A stretch of 64,000 nt of DNA from Lutibacter citreus (GTDB lineage: Bacteria > Bacteroidota > Bacteroidia > Flavobacteriales > Flavobacteriaceae). Of the stretch, positions 47,081 through 55,968 are shown in pieces. Within the stretch, counting starts at the first letter, position 1. The number at the start of each line of letters is the position of its first letter. The notes under the pieces were generated by a model, which saw only the letters and a program-made list of their open reading frames with translations, was not told the DNA's origin and ran no database searches. Made by a program: the position numbers and the translations under genes. The stretch is from NCBI RefSeq assembly GCF_003260195.1, contig NZ_QEIH01000005.1, forward strand, positions 434,001 to 498,000, in the 5' to 3' direction.

Positions 47081-47299
47081 ATGTATTTAAAAAGCCTTTT
47101 AATTTTCTTTATAGGTTTAATTTATTTAAATACTAATTTGGTAAAAGCACAAAAATCTACAATAGAAACAATGGGTGATATTGGGCTTATTGTAGTACCT
47201 CTAGCGGCAGTATCTACAACCTTCATTAAAGGTGATAGGCAAGGTTCTTGGCAATTTACAAAAGGGTTTTTATTGAATCAAGTACTTACCAATCATTAG
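47081..47299 (+). pseudogene. Truncated PAP2-family phosphatase remnant
   Basis: A 72-codon frame with a signal peptide and then GDIGLIVVPLAAVSTTFIKG and QFTKGFLLNQVLT, which resembles the N-terminus of Bacteroidota PAP2 phosphatases just before the conserved K-x6-RP motif. The frame stops there. None of the PAP2 catalytic motifs (RP, PSGH, SRxxxxxH) is found in any frame of the next 270 bp. It thus seems to be the start of a deleted gene. PAP2 enzymes dephosphorylate phosphatidic acid or undecaprenyl-PP, which fits the lipid genes before it. The family call is from memory of the pattern and is moderate. Confidence 0.5.
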
Positions 47300-47568
47300 T
47301 GAAATTAGGAATTTCTACAATTTCATCGGTTTTAAAATTATAGTAGGAGTTATTTCCGCAATTAAGATTTTCTGCAATTTCTATAATTATACTTGACTTC
47401 AAATTTGTTTTTATTTATCATTATTAAATTAAAATTAATAACTTTTTTGGTTAAAGTAGCAATTTGTAGTTTAAAGTTAACTCTTTGTTGGGGTTTTCTT
47501 TCGGTTTATTAGTATTTAGTAATTTTAAAATTTTATATTTGGCTAATAATTTAAAGAAAATTTAATTC

Positions 47569-48243
47569 ATGTTTTGGTTTCATCAAGATTTAAAAGGGTT
47601 AGAAAATCAAATTCAAGAATTAGAATATGATCCTAAATTGGTTTTTTATGGTAGTTCTACATTTACTTTATGGAGTGAATTAACAACTATTTTTAAAAAA
47701 CACAAACCTATAAATTTAGGTTTTGGAGGCTCAACTTTAGCTGCGTGTACTTGGTTTTTTGATCGTGTTTTTAAAAATATAAAAGATATAGATGCTATAA
47801 TAATTTATGCTGGAGATAACGATTTAGGAGATGGAAGACACCCTGAAGAGGTGCTGTTATTTTTAGAGAATTTATTATTAAAAATAAGAACAAAATATGG
47901 AAACATAAAGTGTACTTATATTTCTATAAAACCTAGTATTGCTCGTGAAAATCTGCTAGAAAGTATTCATTACACAAATTCAAAGATAAAAGAATTAGTA
48001 TTTAAAGATGATAATTTTTATTATGTAAATATTTACGATGCTTTATTAGATGAAAATGGAAATCCGGATATAAAATATTTTAAAGAAGACGGACTACATT
48101 TTAATACTAAAGGCAACCAAATATTGGCAAAAGCACTTAAATTACACCCTGAAATTTTCCCTGAAAAAAATGCTCGAGAAGATCTAAAAAAACAGTATCT
48201 TACTAAAAAGAATTGTTTTTTGCATGAAAAGAGAGTATCATAA
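47569..48243 (+). CDS. SGNH/GDSL hydrolase
   Basis: A 224-residue protein with no signal peptide. All four SGNH blocks are seen: Ser in FYGSSTF, Gly in GFGGSTL, Asn in YAGDNDLGDG, and D-x-x-H in DGLHFNTKG. The family covers lipases, thioesterases and carbohydrate esterases. The tail overlaps the next esterase gene by 20 bp, so the two are a coupled pair. The substrate is unknown. Confidence 0.88.
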   Translation: MFWFHQDLKGLENQIQELEYDPKLVFYGSSTFTLWSELTTIFKKHKPINLGFGGSTLAACTWFFDRVFKNIKDIDAIIIYAGDNDLGDGRHPEEVLLFLENLLLKIRTKYGNIKCTYISIKPSIARENLLESIHYTNSKIKELVFKDDNFYYVNIYDALLDENGNPDIKYFKEDGLHFNTKGNQILAKALKLHPEIFPEKNAREDLKKQYLTKKNCFLHEKRVS

Positions 48244-48964
48244 ATGGTATAGTCATAATCTTGAAGAAGAAATGGAACTTCTTGTATTTGGGTTTGCAGG
48301 TGAAAAAGTTTTATTTTTCCCTCCAAGAATGGGACGTTTTTTTGATTATGAAAACTGGAATGTTATTGCAGCTTTAAAAGAGGAAATTATAAATGGAGAA
48401 TTGCAAATATTTTGTGTAGATAGTGTAGATTTGGAATCTTTTTATAATAGTTTTAAGCATCCTGGATATCGTATTTATAGACATATTCAATACGAAAATT
48501 ATGTTCTTGAAGAAGTGCTTCCGCTTGCCAATTCAATTAATTCAAACAAAAATGTTATATCTGCAGGTTGTAGTTTAGGCGCATATCATGCAGTAAATAT
48601 AGCAATGCGGCACCCTCATTTATTTTCTAGAGTTGTGGGAATGAGTGGTCGTTATGATTTAACTAAATCTAGTGGCTATTTTGAAGATTTATTAAGTGGT
48701 TTTCATAATGATTTTGTTTATTTTAATATGCCAAATCAATTTTTAAAAAATTTAAATGACCCTGTTCTCATTCAAAAATTATGTAATATGGATATAATAT
48801 TAGCTATTGGGAAAGAGGACACATTTTTAGATAGTAATTATGAACTATCTAATATATTTAATGAAAAGGGAATTCCTCATCAGTTGTTTGAATGGGATGG
48901 TGAAGCACATAAAGCATATTATTGGAGGAAAATGGTGAAAATCTATTTAAAATCCAATTATTAA
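48224..48964 (+). CDS. Alpha/beta-fold esterase
   Basis: A 246-residue protein. The nucleophile is Ser in AGCSLGAYHA (GxSxG), with Asp in GKEDTFLD and His in WDGEAHKAYYW. It resembles the esterase D / PHB depolymerase-like group (alpha/beta hydrolase-fold). No signal peptide. The start overlaps the SGNH gene by 20 bp in another frame. The two hydrolases likely act on related esters; this is inference. Confidence 0.85.
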   Translation: MKREYHKWYSHNLEEEMELLVFGFAGEKVLFFPPRMGRFFDYENWNVIAALKEEIINGELQIFCVDSVDLESFYNSFKHPGYRIYRHIQYENYVLEEVLPLANSINSNKNVISAGCSLGAYHAVNIAMRHPHLFSRVVGMSGRYDLTKSSGYFEDLLSGFHNDFVYFNMPNQFLKNLNDPVLIQKLCNMDIILAIGKEDTFLDSNYELSNIFNEKGIPHQLFEWDGEAHKAYYWRKMVKIYLKSNY

Positions 48965-49047
48965 AAACATAAGTGCCTTCCTTATAAAGTGGTAAACATT
49001 TAAAAGCTTAAGAGTATAAAATTATTTTAGTTGCAAAAAAACAAGTA

Positions 49048-50655
49048 TTATAGTGTTGCCATAAATTTTGAAAGATTTATAGAGTTATCTAAATTCATTT
49101 TTTTTCGTAGACGATACCTCGCAGTATTTACACTTTCCATTGATATACCTAAAAGTTGAGATATTTCTTTACTTGAAAAGTTTAGTTTTATTAAGGCGCA
49201 TAATTTATGATCTCTCTGTGTTAGCTCAGGATATTGTTCAGATAATGTTTTATAAAACACTTTGTTTGTAGATGTAAACCGAGCATTAAACTCAGTCCAA
49301 TCCTGAGTTTTATTAATTCTTATTTTGGTTAAAATTTGATTGATTATTTTGTTTTCAGAACTTTTTAACTGAATTAAATTATCTTTTATGTTAAGTATTA
49401 ATTCATCTTTTTGAATTAATTGGAGGGCAGAAGTAGTTAGTTCCTTGTTTTTAAAGTTTAATAATTCTTCATTTTTTTCCTTATTTAGTTTTTGTTTGTT
49501 TTTAAAAAAAAGTTGCTCAGATTTTCTTCTTTTGTACAAGCCCCATATAATTATTCCTGATATTATTAATAAAGAAATAAATGAAATAGTTAGTAACATA
49601 TTTCTTAAAAAAAGATTTTCTTGTTTTTGTTTTAATTCGTTAATTTTAGTTGCATTTAAAACCTTTTTTTGTTCTTCTCGTTCAATTCTGTAGGTATCTT
49701 TTATTTCAAGAATACCACTGTTTTTTTTACTTCTAGCGCCAAAAAGTTCATCATTTAAAATCTTTGAAATTTTAAGGTTTTTATAAGCCAAGTCCATTTT
49801 ATTCATTTTAATCTGTACGTCTCCTAATTTTTCATATACATTAGGCACGTAGTTTTGATGACTTTTAAATTTGTCTGAAATTTTGAGCGATTTTAAGTAA
49901 CTTTTTTCGCTGTTAATGTAATCACTTTTCTTAAAATAAATATCTCCTAAAAATGAATAAAAAATTACTAGATATGTGGGGTTTTTATTTATAAACTGTC
50001 CTTCAAGACTGAGTAGAATTTCCAGAGCTTGGTCATTTTTGCCAAGATGATGTAATATATATGCTTGTTCTGCATCTTTAAAATGGAAATTACCAGATCC
50101 ATATTCTTGTTGTCTAATAATTGTACAGCTATCCAAATATTTTTGAGCTATACCATAATTTCCATTCTCCCTATTATGACTTGCTAATAGATGATAAGTA
50201 TTACTCAGCGCTTCGTATTGTTTTTTAGAAGTAATTGGATGTTTTTTTTGAAGTGATAATGATAGATTAAAATACTTTTCTGCTTTCAAGTTTTTTCTGA
50301 ATACACTGTAAAGCATACCTAACTCCGTATAAATGCGATGAGCATATGTATTGTCTTCAATATTATTAGAATAAATTAAAGCCTCCCAGTAACCGTCATA
50401 CGATTTAGAGTAGCTACCCGTATTGGCAAGCGCTCGTGATATTTCAATAATTGAACTTATAGCCTTTAAAGTATCACCATTCTTTAGATATTTTAGTTTT
50501 TCTAGTTGAAGTTTTGATATTGAACTGTCAGAGTATTTTAAAATAAATTGCTTGGGAATTTCTTTTTTGTAAGTGCTATTTTTAATGTTTTGAGCATTAA
50601 CACTAGTAAAGTAAACGGCAAATAGGATAGTCAATAATAAAAGGTATTGTTTCAT
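49048..50655 (-). CDS. TPR-LuxR membrane regulator of the galactan operon
   Basis: A 535-residue protein with a signal peptide, about six TPRs (residues 60-300), a membrane helix (about 350-370), a coiled coil and a C-terminal LuxR/GerE-type HTH (about 470-530, LTQRDHKLCALIKLNFSSKEISQLLGIS). Such proteins are common one-piece regulators in Bacteroidota glycan loci. It is divergent from the GH50 operon across 274 bp that hold several repeat motifs, so control of that operon is likely. The signal is unknown. Confidence 0.85.
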   Translation of the reverse strand: MKQYLLLLTILFAVYFTSVNAQNIKNSTYKKEIPKQFILKYSDSSISKLQLEKLKYLKNGDTLKAISSIIEISRALANTGSYSKSYDGYWEALIYSNNIEDNTYAHRIYTELGMLYSVFRKNLKAEKYFNLSLSLQKKHPITSKKQYEALSNTYHLLASHNRENGNYGIAQKYLDSCTIIRQQEYGSGNFHFKDAEQAYILHHLGKNDQALEILLSLEGQFINKNPTYLVIFYSFLGDIYFKKSDYINSEKSYLKSLKISDKFKSHQNYVPNVYEKLGDVQIKMNKMDLAYKNLKISKILNDELFGARSKKNSGILEIKDTYRIEREEQKKVLNATKINELKQKQENLFLRNMLLTISFISLLIISGIIIWGLYKRRKSEQLFFKNKQKLNKEKNEELLNFKNKELTTSALQLIQKDELILNIKDNLIQLKSSENKIINQILTKIRINKTQDWTEFNARFTSTNKVFYKTLSEQYPELTQRDHKLCALIKLNFSSKEISQLLGISMESVNTARYRLRKKMNLDNSINLSKFMATL

Positions 50656-50757
50656 TCTGTTTTAAATTAAATCCATGTATCAAAAGTAGGTATAAATTAA
50701 TTGTTGAAGTTGATTTGTTTTTAAATAGTTGATATACATAATTATATATGTTTTGTT

Positions 50758-50812
50758 ATATAGCTTTGTCTATATGTAATCTATAGGTTTTACTTGAATG
50801 TCTATATTATAG
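50758..50812. promoter_or_regulatory. Cluster of CTATA/TATAG palindromes
   Basis: ATATAG-CTTTGT-CTATAT (50758-50775), CTATAG (50781-50786) and CTATATTATAG (50802-50812) lie in the spacer between the TPR-LuxR regulator and the GH50 gene. GerE-type HTH proteins bind such dyads. Candidate operator. Confidence 0.4.
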
Positions 50813-50832
50813 CTATACGGAAATTTAGTTTT

Positions 50833-50865
50833 TTTTGATTTAAATTCTCAATTTTGATTTAAATT
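50833..50865 (+). repeat. Direct repeat TTTTGATTTAAATT before GH50
   Basis: A perfect 14-bp direct repeat (50833-50846 and 50852-50865) with a 19-bp period, 65-97 bp before the GH50 start. Either an operator or part of the promoter. Confidence 0.5.
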
Positions 50866-50929
50866 ATTTTACAAGAATAGTCTTTATAAGATTAGTGAAT
50901 GTTTTTGTTTAACCAAAAAAATATAAAAT

Positions 50930-53248
50930 ATGAATTATAGCTTGAGAATTATTTTAATTACTAGCCTTTTATTAATTGGGTTAGTAACTAAAGCTCAAAA
51001 CAATGAATCAATCTGGGATGGTCAAAAACAGTTGGTAGTAACTGATTTTGAAAAATCAAATTCATTGTCAATTATTCAAGAAATTTCTTCAGAAGTACAA
51101 ATAATAACAAAGAGAGGAGTTACTAAAGGTAAAAAAGCTTTGAAAATTAATTTTAAAGAGGACATTGAATTTTCTGGAATTGAGATTAAACCAAGAAAAC
51201 CTTGGGACAACAAAAATCTTGATAATTATTGTTTAGTTTTTGAAGTTACCAATCTTTCAGATATTTCGGTACATTTAAGAGCAAGTGTTAATAATGTTAA
51301 AGGTGTTGGGTTTTCACGAGGAACTTCAATTGCTGCAGGAATAACAAAAACTTGTTTTTTTGAAATAAAAGGTGAAAATGTTGGTATAGATAGAGGTTTA
51401 AGAGATGATCCTTCACCTTGGGTTACTGAAGATAATCGAATGATTATTCAAGGAGGGAAAAGTTCTGGAGATTTCAGTGTAATTTCAAAATTAAGAATTT
51501 CTGTAAAAAATCAAGATAACCCTAAAACTGTTGTTATAGATAATATTCGTTTTGTTAAGAATCCAGAATATAATGCAAATTACTATAAAGGAATTGTAGA
51601 TAAATTTGGGCAAAATAATAAAGTTGATTTTGCAATAAAAGTTCATTCAGATAAAGAATTGAAAGAAATTGCAGAAAAGGAATTACGTGAGTTAGCAGTT
51701 TCAAAGCCTATGGCAGACCGTAGTTTATTTGGAGGTTGGAAAAACGGACCAAAATTGAAAGGAACTGGATATTTTAGAACAGAAAAAGTGGGTGATAAAT
51801 GGGCAATGGTAGATCCTGAGGGTTATCTTTATTTTTCTACGGGGATCGCAAATGCGCGTATGGCAAATTCAACAACTTTCACCGGAATTGATTATAAAGA
51901 TGAATCTATAAAATATCGTGACCCTGAAGATTTAACTCCCGAAGATTCAAAAAATTTGGTAACGTTGTCTAAAGAGGTAACCAATACCGCTTTTAGAGCT
52001 TATCCTAAGCGTGCTGATATGTTTGAAGGTCTTCCAACATATGATGATCCTTTGGCAAATCATTACAGTTATAGAAGAGAATCACATAAAGGACCAGTGC
52101 CAAATGGAGAAACATATAGTTTTTATCAAGCAAATTTAGAACGCCGTTATGGAGAAAGATATCCGGGTTCTTACATTGTAAAATGGAAAGATGTTACCAT
52201 AGATCGTATGTTGGATTGGGGATTTACTTCCTTCGGAAATTGGGCAGCGGAAGATTTTTTTCAAAATAAACGAATTCCATATTACGCGAATGGTTGGATT
52301 ATTGGTGATTTTAAAACAATGAGTTCTGGTTATTGGGGACCAATGCCAGATCCTTTTGATCCTGAATTTAAGCGTAGAGCTAAACAATCTATTGATGTAG
52401 TTGCAGATCAAGTTAAAAATGATCCTTGGTGTGTGGGGATTTTTATAGATAATGAAAAAGCTTGGGGAAATATTAAATCAACACAATTAAGATTTCACAT
52501 TGTAATAGATGCTTTAAAGCATAATGCTTCAGCGTTACCAATGAAACGTGAAATTGTAAAAATGTTGAAGAATAAATACAACAGTGTAAATGAAATTTCT
52601 AAAGCTTGGAATGTGAAAATTGCATCTTGGGAATCTTTTTCAGAAGGAGTTGAAGTAGATAAATCAAAAAAGTTCAGTAAAGGACTTAAAGATGATTTAG
52701 CTGATATGACTGTTATGTATGCAGATAAATATTTTAGTATTGTTAATACAGCATTAAAAGAAGTATTACCAAACCATATGTATATGGGGGTTCGTTTTAC
52801 AAAATGGGGAATGACACCAGAAGTTCGTAAGGCAGCAGTTAAATACATTGATGTGTTTAGTATTAATTATTATGAAGAAACCATAGGTGAAAAAAACTGG
52901 GAGTTTTTGAAAGAGTTGGATATGCCTGCTATTATTGGAGAATATCATATTGGCGCTTTAGATTCTGGATATTTTAATCCAGGAATTATTCACGCTTCAA
53001 ATCAAGTTGATCGAGCAAGAATGTACAAACGTTATACGGAAAGTGTTATAGATAACCCATATTTTGTTGGAGTTCATTGGTTTCAATATACCGATTCACC
53101 TATTACAGGTCGCGCTCACGATGGTGAAAATTACAATATAGGTTTTGTTTCTTCAACAGATATACCATATCCTGAAATGGTAAAAGCGGCAAAGGAAGTT
53201 CACAAGAACTTATACCAAAGAAGATTCGGGAATTTAAAAAAAGATTAG
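50930..53248 (+). CDS. GH50 beta-agarase-like exo-hydrolase
   Basis: A 772-residue protein with a signal peptide (cleaved near KAQ, residue 23). A CBM-like beta-sandwich (about 30-210) is followed by a GH50 TIM barrel (about 255-765) with family patterns YFSTGIANARM, WGFTSFGNW and WFQYTDSPITGR. The likely acid/base is E509 (GIFIDNEKAWG) and the nucleophile E671 (IIGEYHIGALDSG). GH50 enzymes release neoagarobiose from agar ends or act as beta-galactosidases. It is the first gene of a six-gene operon, 18 bp before the PhoD-like gene. Agar or porphyran as substrate is inferred from the family. Confidence 0.9.
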   Translation: MNYSLRIILITSLLLIGLVTKAQNNESIWDGQKQLVVTDFEKSNSLSIIQEISSEVQIITKRGVTKGKKALKINFKEDIEFSGIEIKPRKPWDNKNLDNYCLVFEVTNLSDISVHLRASVNNVKGVGFSRGTSIAAGITKTCFFEIKGENVGIDRGLRDDPSPWVTEDNRMIIQGGKSSGDFSVISKLRISVKNQDNPKTVVIDNIRFVKNPEYNANYYKGIVDKFGQNNKVDFAIKVHSDKELKEIAEKELRELAVSKPMADRSLFGGWKNGPKLKGTGYFRTEKVGDKWAMVDPEGYLYFSTGIANARMANSTTFTGIDYKDESIKYRDPEDLTPEDSKNLVTLSKEVTNTAFRAYPKRADMFEGLPTYDDPLANHYSYRRESHKGPVPNGETYSFYQANLERRYGERYPGSYIVKWKDVTIDRMLDWGFTSFGNWAAEDFFQNKRIPYYANGWIIGDFKTMSSGYWGPMPDPFDPEFKRRAKQSIDVVADQVKNDPWCVGIFIDNEKAWGNIKSTQLRFHIVIDALKHNASALPMKREIVKMLKNKYNSVNEISKAWNVKIASWESFSEGVEVDKSKKFSKGLKDDLADMTVMYADKYFSIVNTALKEVLPNHMYMGVRFTKWGMTPEVRKAAVKYIDVFSINYYEETIGEKNWEFLKELDMPAIIGEYHIGALDSGYFNPGIIHASNQVDRARMYKRYTESVIDNPYFVGVHWFQYTDSPITGRAHDGENYNIGFVSSTDIPYPEMVKAAKEVHKNLYQRRFGNLKKD

Positions 53249-53266
53249 TTTACAAATTTATAGAAT

Positions 53267-55105
53267 ATGAAAACATTTAGTATGAGATTAATATGCGTTA
53301 TAATTGGCGTTATTTTTTTTCAAACTGTTTCAGCACAAAGAGAAGAAATTCTGAAACTACCAGAAAATATTAAGCCTAAAGATAGAATTGCATTTGCGTT
53401 ATATACTGTTCATGAAAACACAGTAAAAATTACTGCACAGTTTTATCCAATTCATAATATGGAGCCTTTTGAGGCAATATTAGAGATAAAAGAGAATGGA
53501 AAATGGATGGTTAAAAAAACTTCAGATATTCTTTATCCCGGTTATACAGCTCATTTTAGAATAGATAATTGGGATGATACTAAAGATCAACAATATAGAG
53601 TTGTTCATAACCGGAAGGCGTTTTTTGATGGGATTATTAAAAAAAATCCAAAGAATAAAGAAAACTTTGTAATGGCATCATTTTCTTGTATGTCCATTTA
53701 CCCAAAACACGGAGGACAAGAATCTACAGATGATATTGTTGAAAATTTGAAAAAATTAAATCCAGATTTACTATTTTTTGCAGGTGATCAAGTGTATGAT
53801 CATAGTCAACATTATTTGTATTGGTTAGAATTTGGTAGAAGATTTCGTGATGTAATGAGAAATACACCAACTATAACAATTCCAGATGATCACGATATAG
53901 GTCAAGCAAATATTTGGGGAGCAGGAGGGAAAAAGGCTACTGCACGTAATGGAATGTCTGGAGGTTATTATATGCCTGTTGCTTATGTGAATGAAGTACA
54001 ACGTGCACAAACTTGGCATTTACCTGATGCTTATGATCCAACACCTATAGAACGTGGAATTACTGTTTATTATACAGATTTAAAATGGGGAGGTATGAGT
54101 TTTGCTATTTTAGAAGATCGCAAGTTTAAATCAGGTTTAGAAGGCGTTATAGAGCAAGTTGGACCCCAGTTAGATGCTGTTTTAATTCCAGGAGTAGACC
54201 CAAAACAATTTGATGTAGAGGGAGCAACACTTTTAGGTGAACGACAATTAAAGTTTTTGGAAGATTGGACAACTGACTGGAAGGATGCTAGTATGAAATC
54301 TGTTTTGTCACAAACCATTTTTACGTATGCAAGTACGTATTCTGGAGTTTACGGTAAACAAGTTTATGCAGATTTTGATACAAATGGTTGGCCTCAAACA
54401 GGAAGAAATAAAGCATTAGCGGTTATTAGAAAAAGTTTTTCTACTATGGTAGCTGGTGATCAACATTTAGGTTCTGTTATTCGTCATGGTATTGATGATT
54501 GGGGTGATGCTGGTTATTCTTTTGCTACACCTGCAGTTGCAAGTTATTGGGTGCGTTGGTGGGAGCCAAAGCAACCAGCCATAAAATCGATAAAAGGGAA
54601 ACCTAGTTATTGTGGAGATTATTTAGATGGTTTTGATAACAAAATTACAATGTTAGCAGCTGCCAATCCAATATCAGCAGATAAAAGCAGTAAAACTGAA
54701 TTGTTGAATTCACGTGGAGCAGGTTGGGGTATTGTACGTTATAATAAAAAAGAACGTACTACTACTTTTGAATGTTGGGAACGTAATGTGGATGTTACAG
54801 CACCAGATAGTAAACCATATGAGGGCTGGCCTATTACAGTTAATCAATTAGATAATTTCAATATAAAAAAGGGATATCAACTACCTAAATTAACTATTTC
54901 AAAAGAAAACCAAGTAGTTACTATTCGTAAGAGCAGTGATAGAGCAGTGATTTCATCTATTAGAATTAAGGGAATATCTATTCAACCTAAAGTACTTACA
55001 GAAGGAAACTACACTGTTGAAATTGGTGAAGGAGATAATAAGCAGTTATTTTACAATGTTAAGGCTCTAAAAAAGAATAAAAATAAATTGGCAGTTAGCC
55101 TATAA
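53267..55105 (+). CDS. Secreted PhoD-like metallophosphatase
   Basis: A 612-residue protein with a signal peptide (to about SAQ, residue 24). It has the PhoD metallophosphatase pattern: SFSCMS, FFAGDQVYDH, IPDDHDIGQ and AGDQHLGSVIRHG, which hold the metal ligands. The C-terminal 120 residues form a beta domain. PhoD enzymes cleave phosphodiesters, but those in glycan loci may act on other esters, including sulfate; that is inference. It sits between GH50 and the isomerase-like gene in the operon. Confidence 0.85.
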   Translation: MKTFSMRLICVIIGVIFFQTVSAQREEILKLPENIKPKDRIAFALYTVHENTVKITAQFYPIHNMEPFEAILEIKENGKWMVKKTSDILYPGYTAHFRIDNWDDTKDQQYRVVHNRKAFFDGIIKKNPKNKENFVMASFSCMSIYPKHGGQESTDDIVENLKKLNPDLLFFAGDQVYDHSQHYLYWLEFGRRFRDVMRNTPTITIPDDHDIGQANIWGAGGKKATARNGMSGGYYMPVAYVNEVQRAQTWHLPDAYDPTPIERGITVYYTDLKWGGMSFAILEDRKFKSGLEGVIEQVGPQLDAVLIPGVDPKQFDVEGATLLGERQLKFLEDWTTDWKDASMKSVLSQTIFTYASTYSGVYGKQVYADFDTNGWPQTGRNKALAVIRKSFSTMVAGDQHLGSVIRHGIDDWGDAGYSFATPAVASYWVRWWEPKQPAIKSIKGKPSYCGDYLDGFDNKITMLAAANPISADKSSKTELLNSRGAGWGIVRYNKKERTTTFECWERNVDVTAPDSKPYEGWPITVNQLDNFNIKKGYQLPKLTISKENQVVTIRKSSDRAVISSIRIKGISIQPKVLTEGNYTVEIGEGDNKQLFYNVKALKKNKNKLAVSL

Positions 55106-55121
55106 AATATATCATATTAAT

Positions 55122-55955
55122 ATGAAAAAAACACTTTTAATAGTTTTATTAGTCTCTCAATTTGTATCAAATGCACAATTGAAGAACGGAGCGGAAAAAC
55201 TTGGGTGGACTCTTTCAGTTCATACGGTCAGTTTTTCAGAAAAAAACACCATTGAAAAATCACTCGATAGTATTAAAGCTATTGGGCTAACTCAAGTTGA
55301 TACTTATCGCGGTAATCAGTATGTGGGAGGTGACATTGACACCCTTCATTACTGGTTGGATAAGAAAAAACTGGATAAAGTGAAAATGCTTTTTAAAGAT
55401 AAAGGTGTTGAGTTAAATCATTTTGGTGTTATTCAAGGTGAAGACGAAAAAGAATGGCGTGAGATATTTGAGTTTGCAAAATATATGGGTGTTAAAATGC
55501 TGATTAGCGAACCTCAATACGAGCACTTAAAACTAGTGGATAAACTGTCGCAAGAATATGGCATACCGGTAGGTATTCACAATCATCCAGCACCAACAAA
55601 GTATTGGCATCCTAACACATTTATGACCTATGCAAAAAACCTAAAACTCAGCAAAAACATAGGAATATATCCTGATATTAACAATTGGGTTTATTCGGGT
55701 TTAAACCCAGTTGAAATGTTGAAGTTATGTGAAGGTCGGATTATTGGAATTCAGATTAAAGACCATATTGATGGAATTGGAATGGTGCAATGGGGAACGG
55801 GAACGGTAAATGTTCCGGGAATTTTTCACGAGCTGAAACGTCAAAATTTTAAAGGTAATATCTCTTTTGAGTATTTTGGAGATTTCAGCAAGGTAGATTA
55901 CATATCAAAATCAATTGATTACCTCAATTTTTTCAGTAAACAATTCAATAAGTAA
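55122..55955 (+). CDS. Secreted sugar isomerase/epimerase-like TIM-barrel protein
   Basis: A 277-residue protein of the xylose isomerase-like/AP endonuclease 2 superfamily with a signal peptide (MKKTLLIVLLVSQFVSNAQ). Metal-site candidates are E and H residues in LISEPQYEHL, GIHNHPAP and the ends IGIQIKDHIDG and ISFEYFGDF. Family enzymes isomerise or epimerise free sugars, usually inside the cell; export here means a periplasmic task on a sugar or keto-sugar. Parts of it look somewhat richer in GC than the neighbours. Gaps of 16 and 13 bp join it to the operon. Confidence 0.82.
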   Translation: MKKTLLIVLLVSQFVSNAQLKNGAEKLGWTLSVHTVSFSEKNTIEKSLDSIKAIGLTQVDTYRGNQYVGGDIDTLHYWLDKKKLDKVKMLFKDKGVELNHFGVIQGEDEKEWREIFEFAKYMGVKMLISEPQYEHLKLVDKLSQEYGIPVGIHNHPAPTKYWHPNTFMTYAKNLKLSKNIGIYPDINNWVYSGLNPVEMLKLCEGRIIGIQIKDHIDGIGMVQWGTGTVNVPGIFHELKRQNFKGNISFEYFGDFSKVDYISKSIDYLNFFSKQFNK

Positions 55956-55968
55956 AATATATTTAGAT

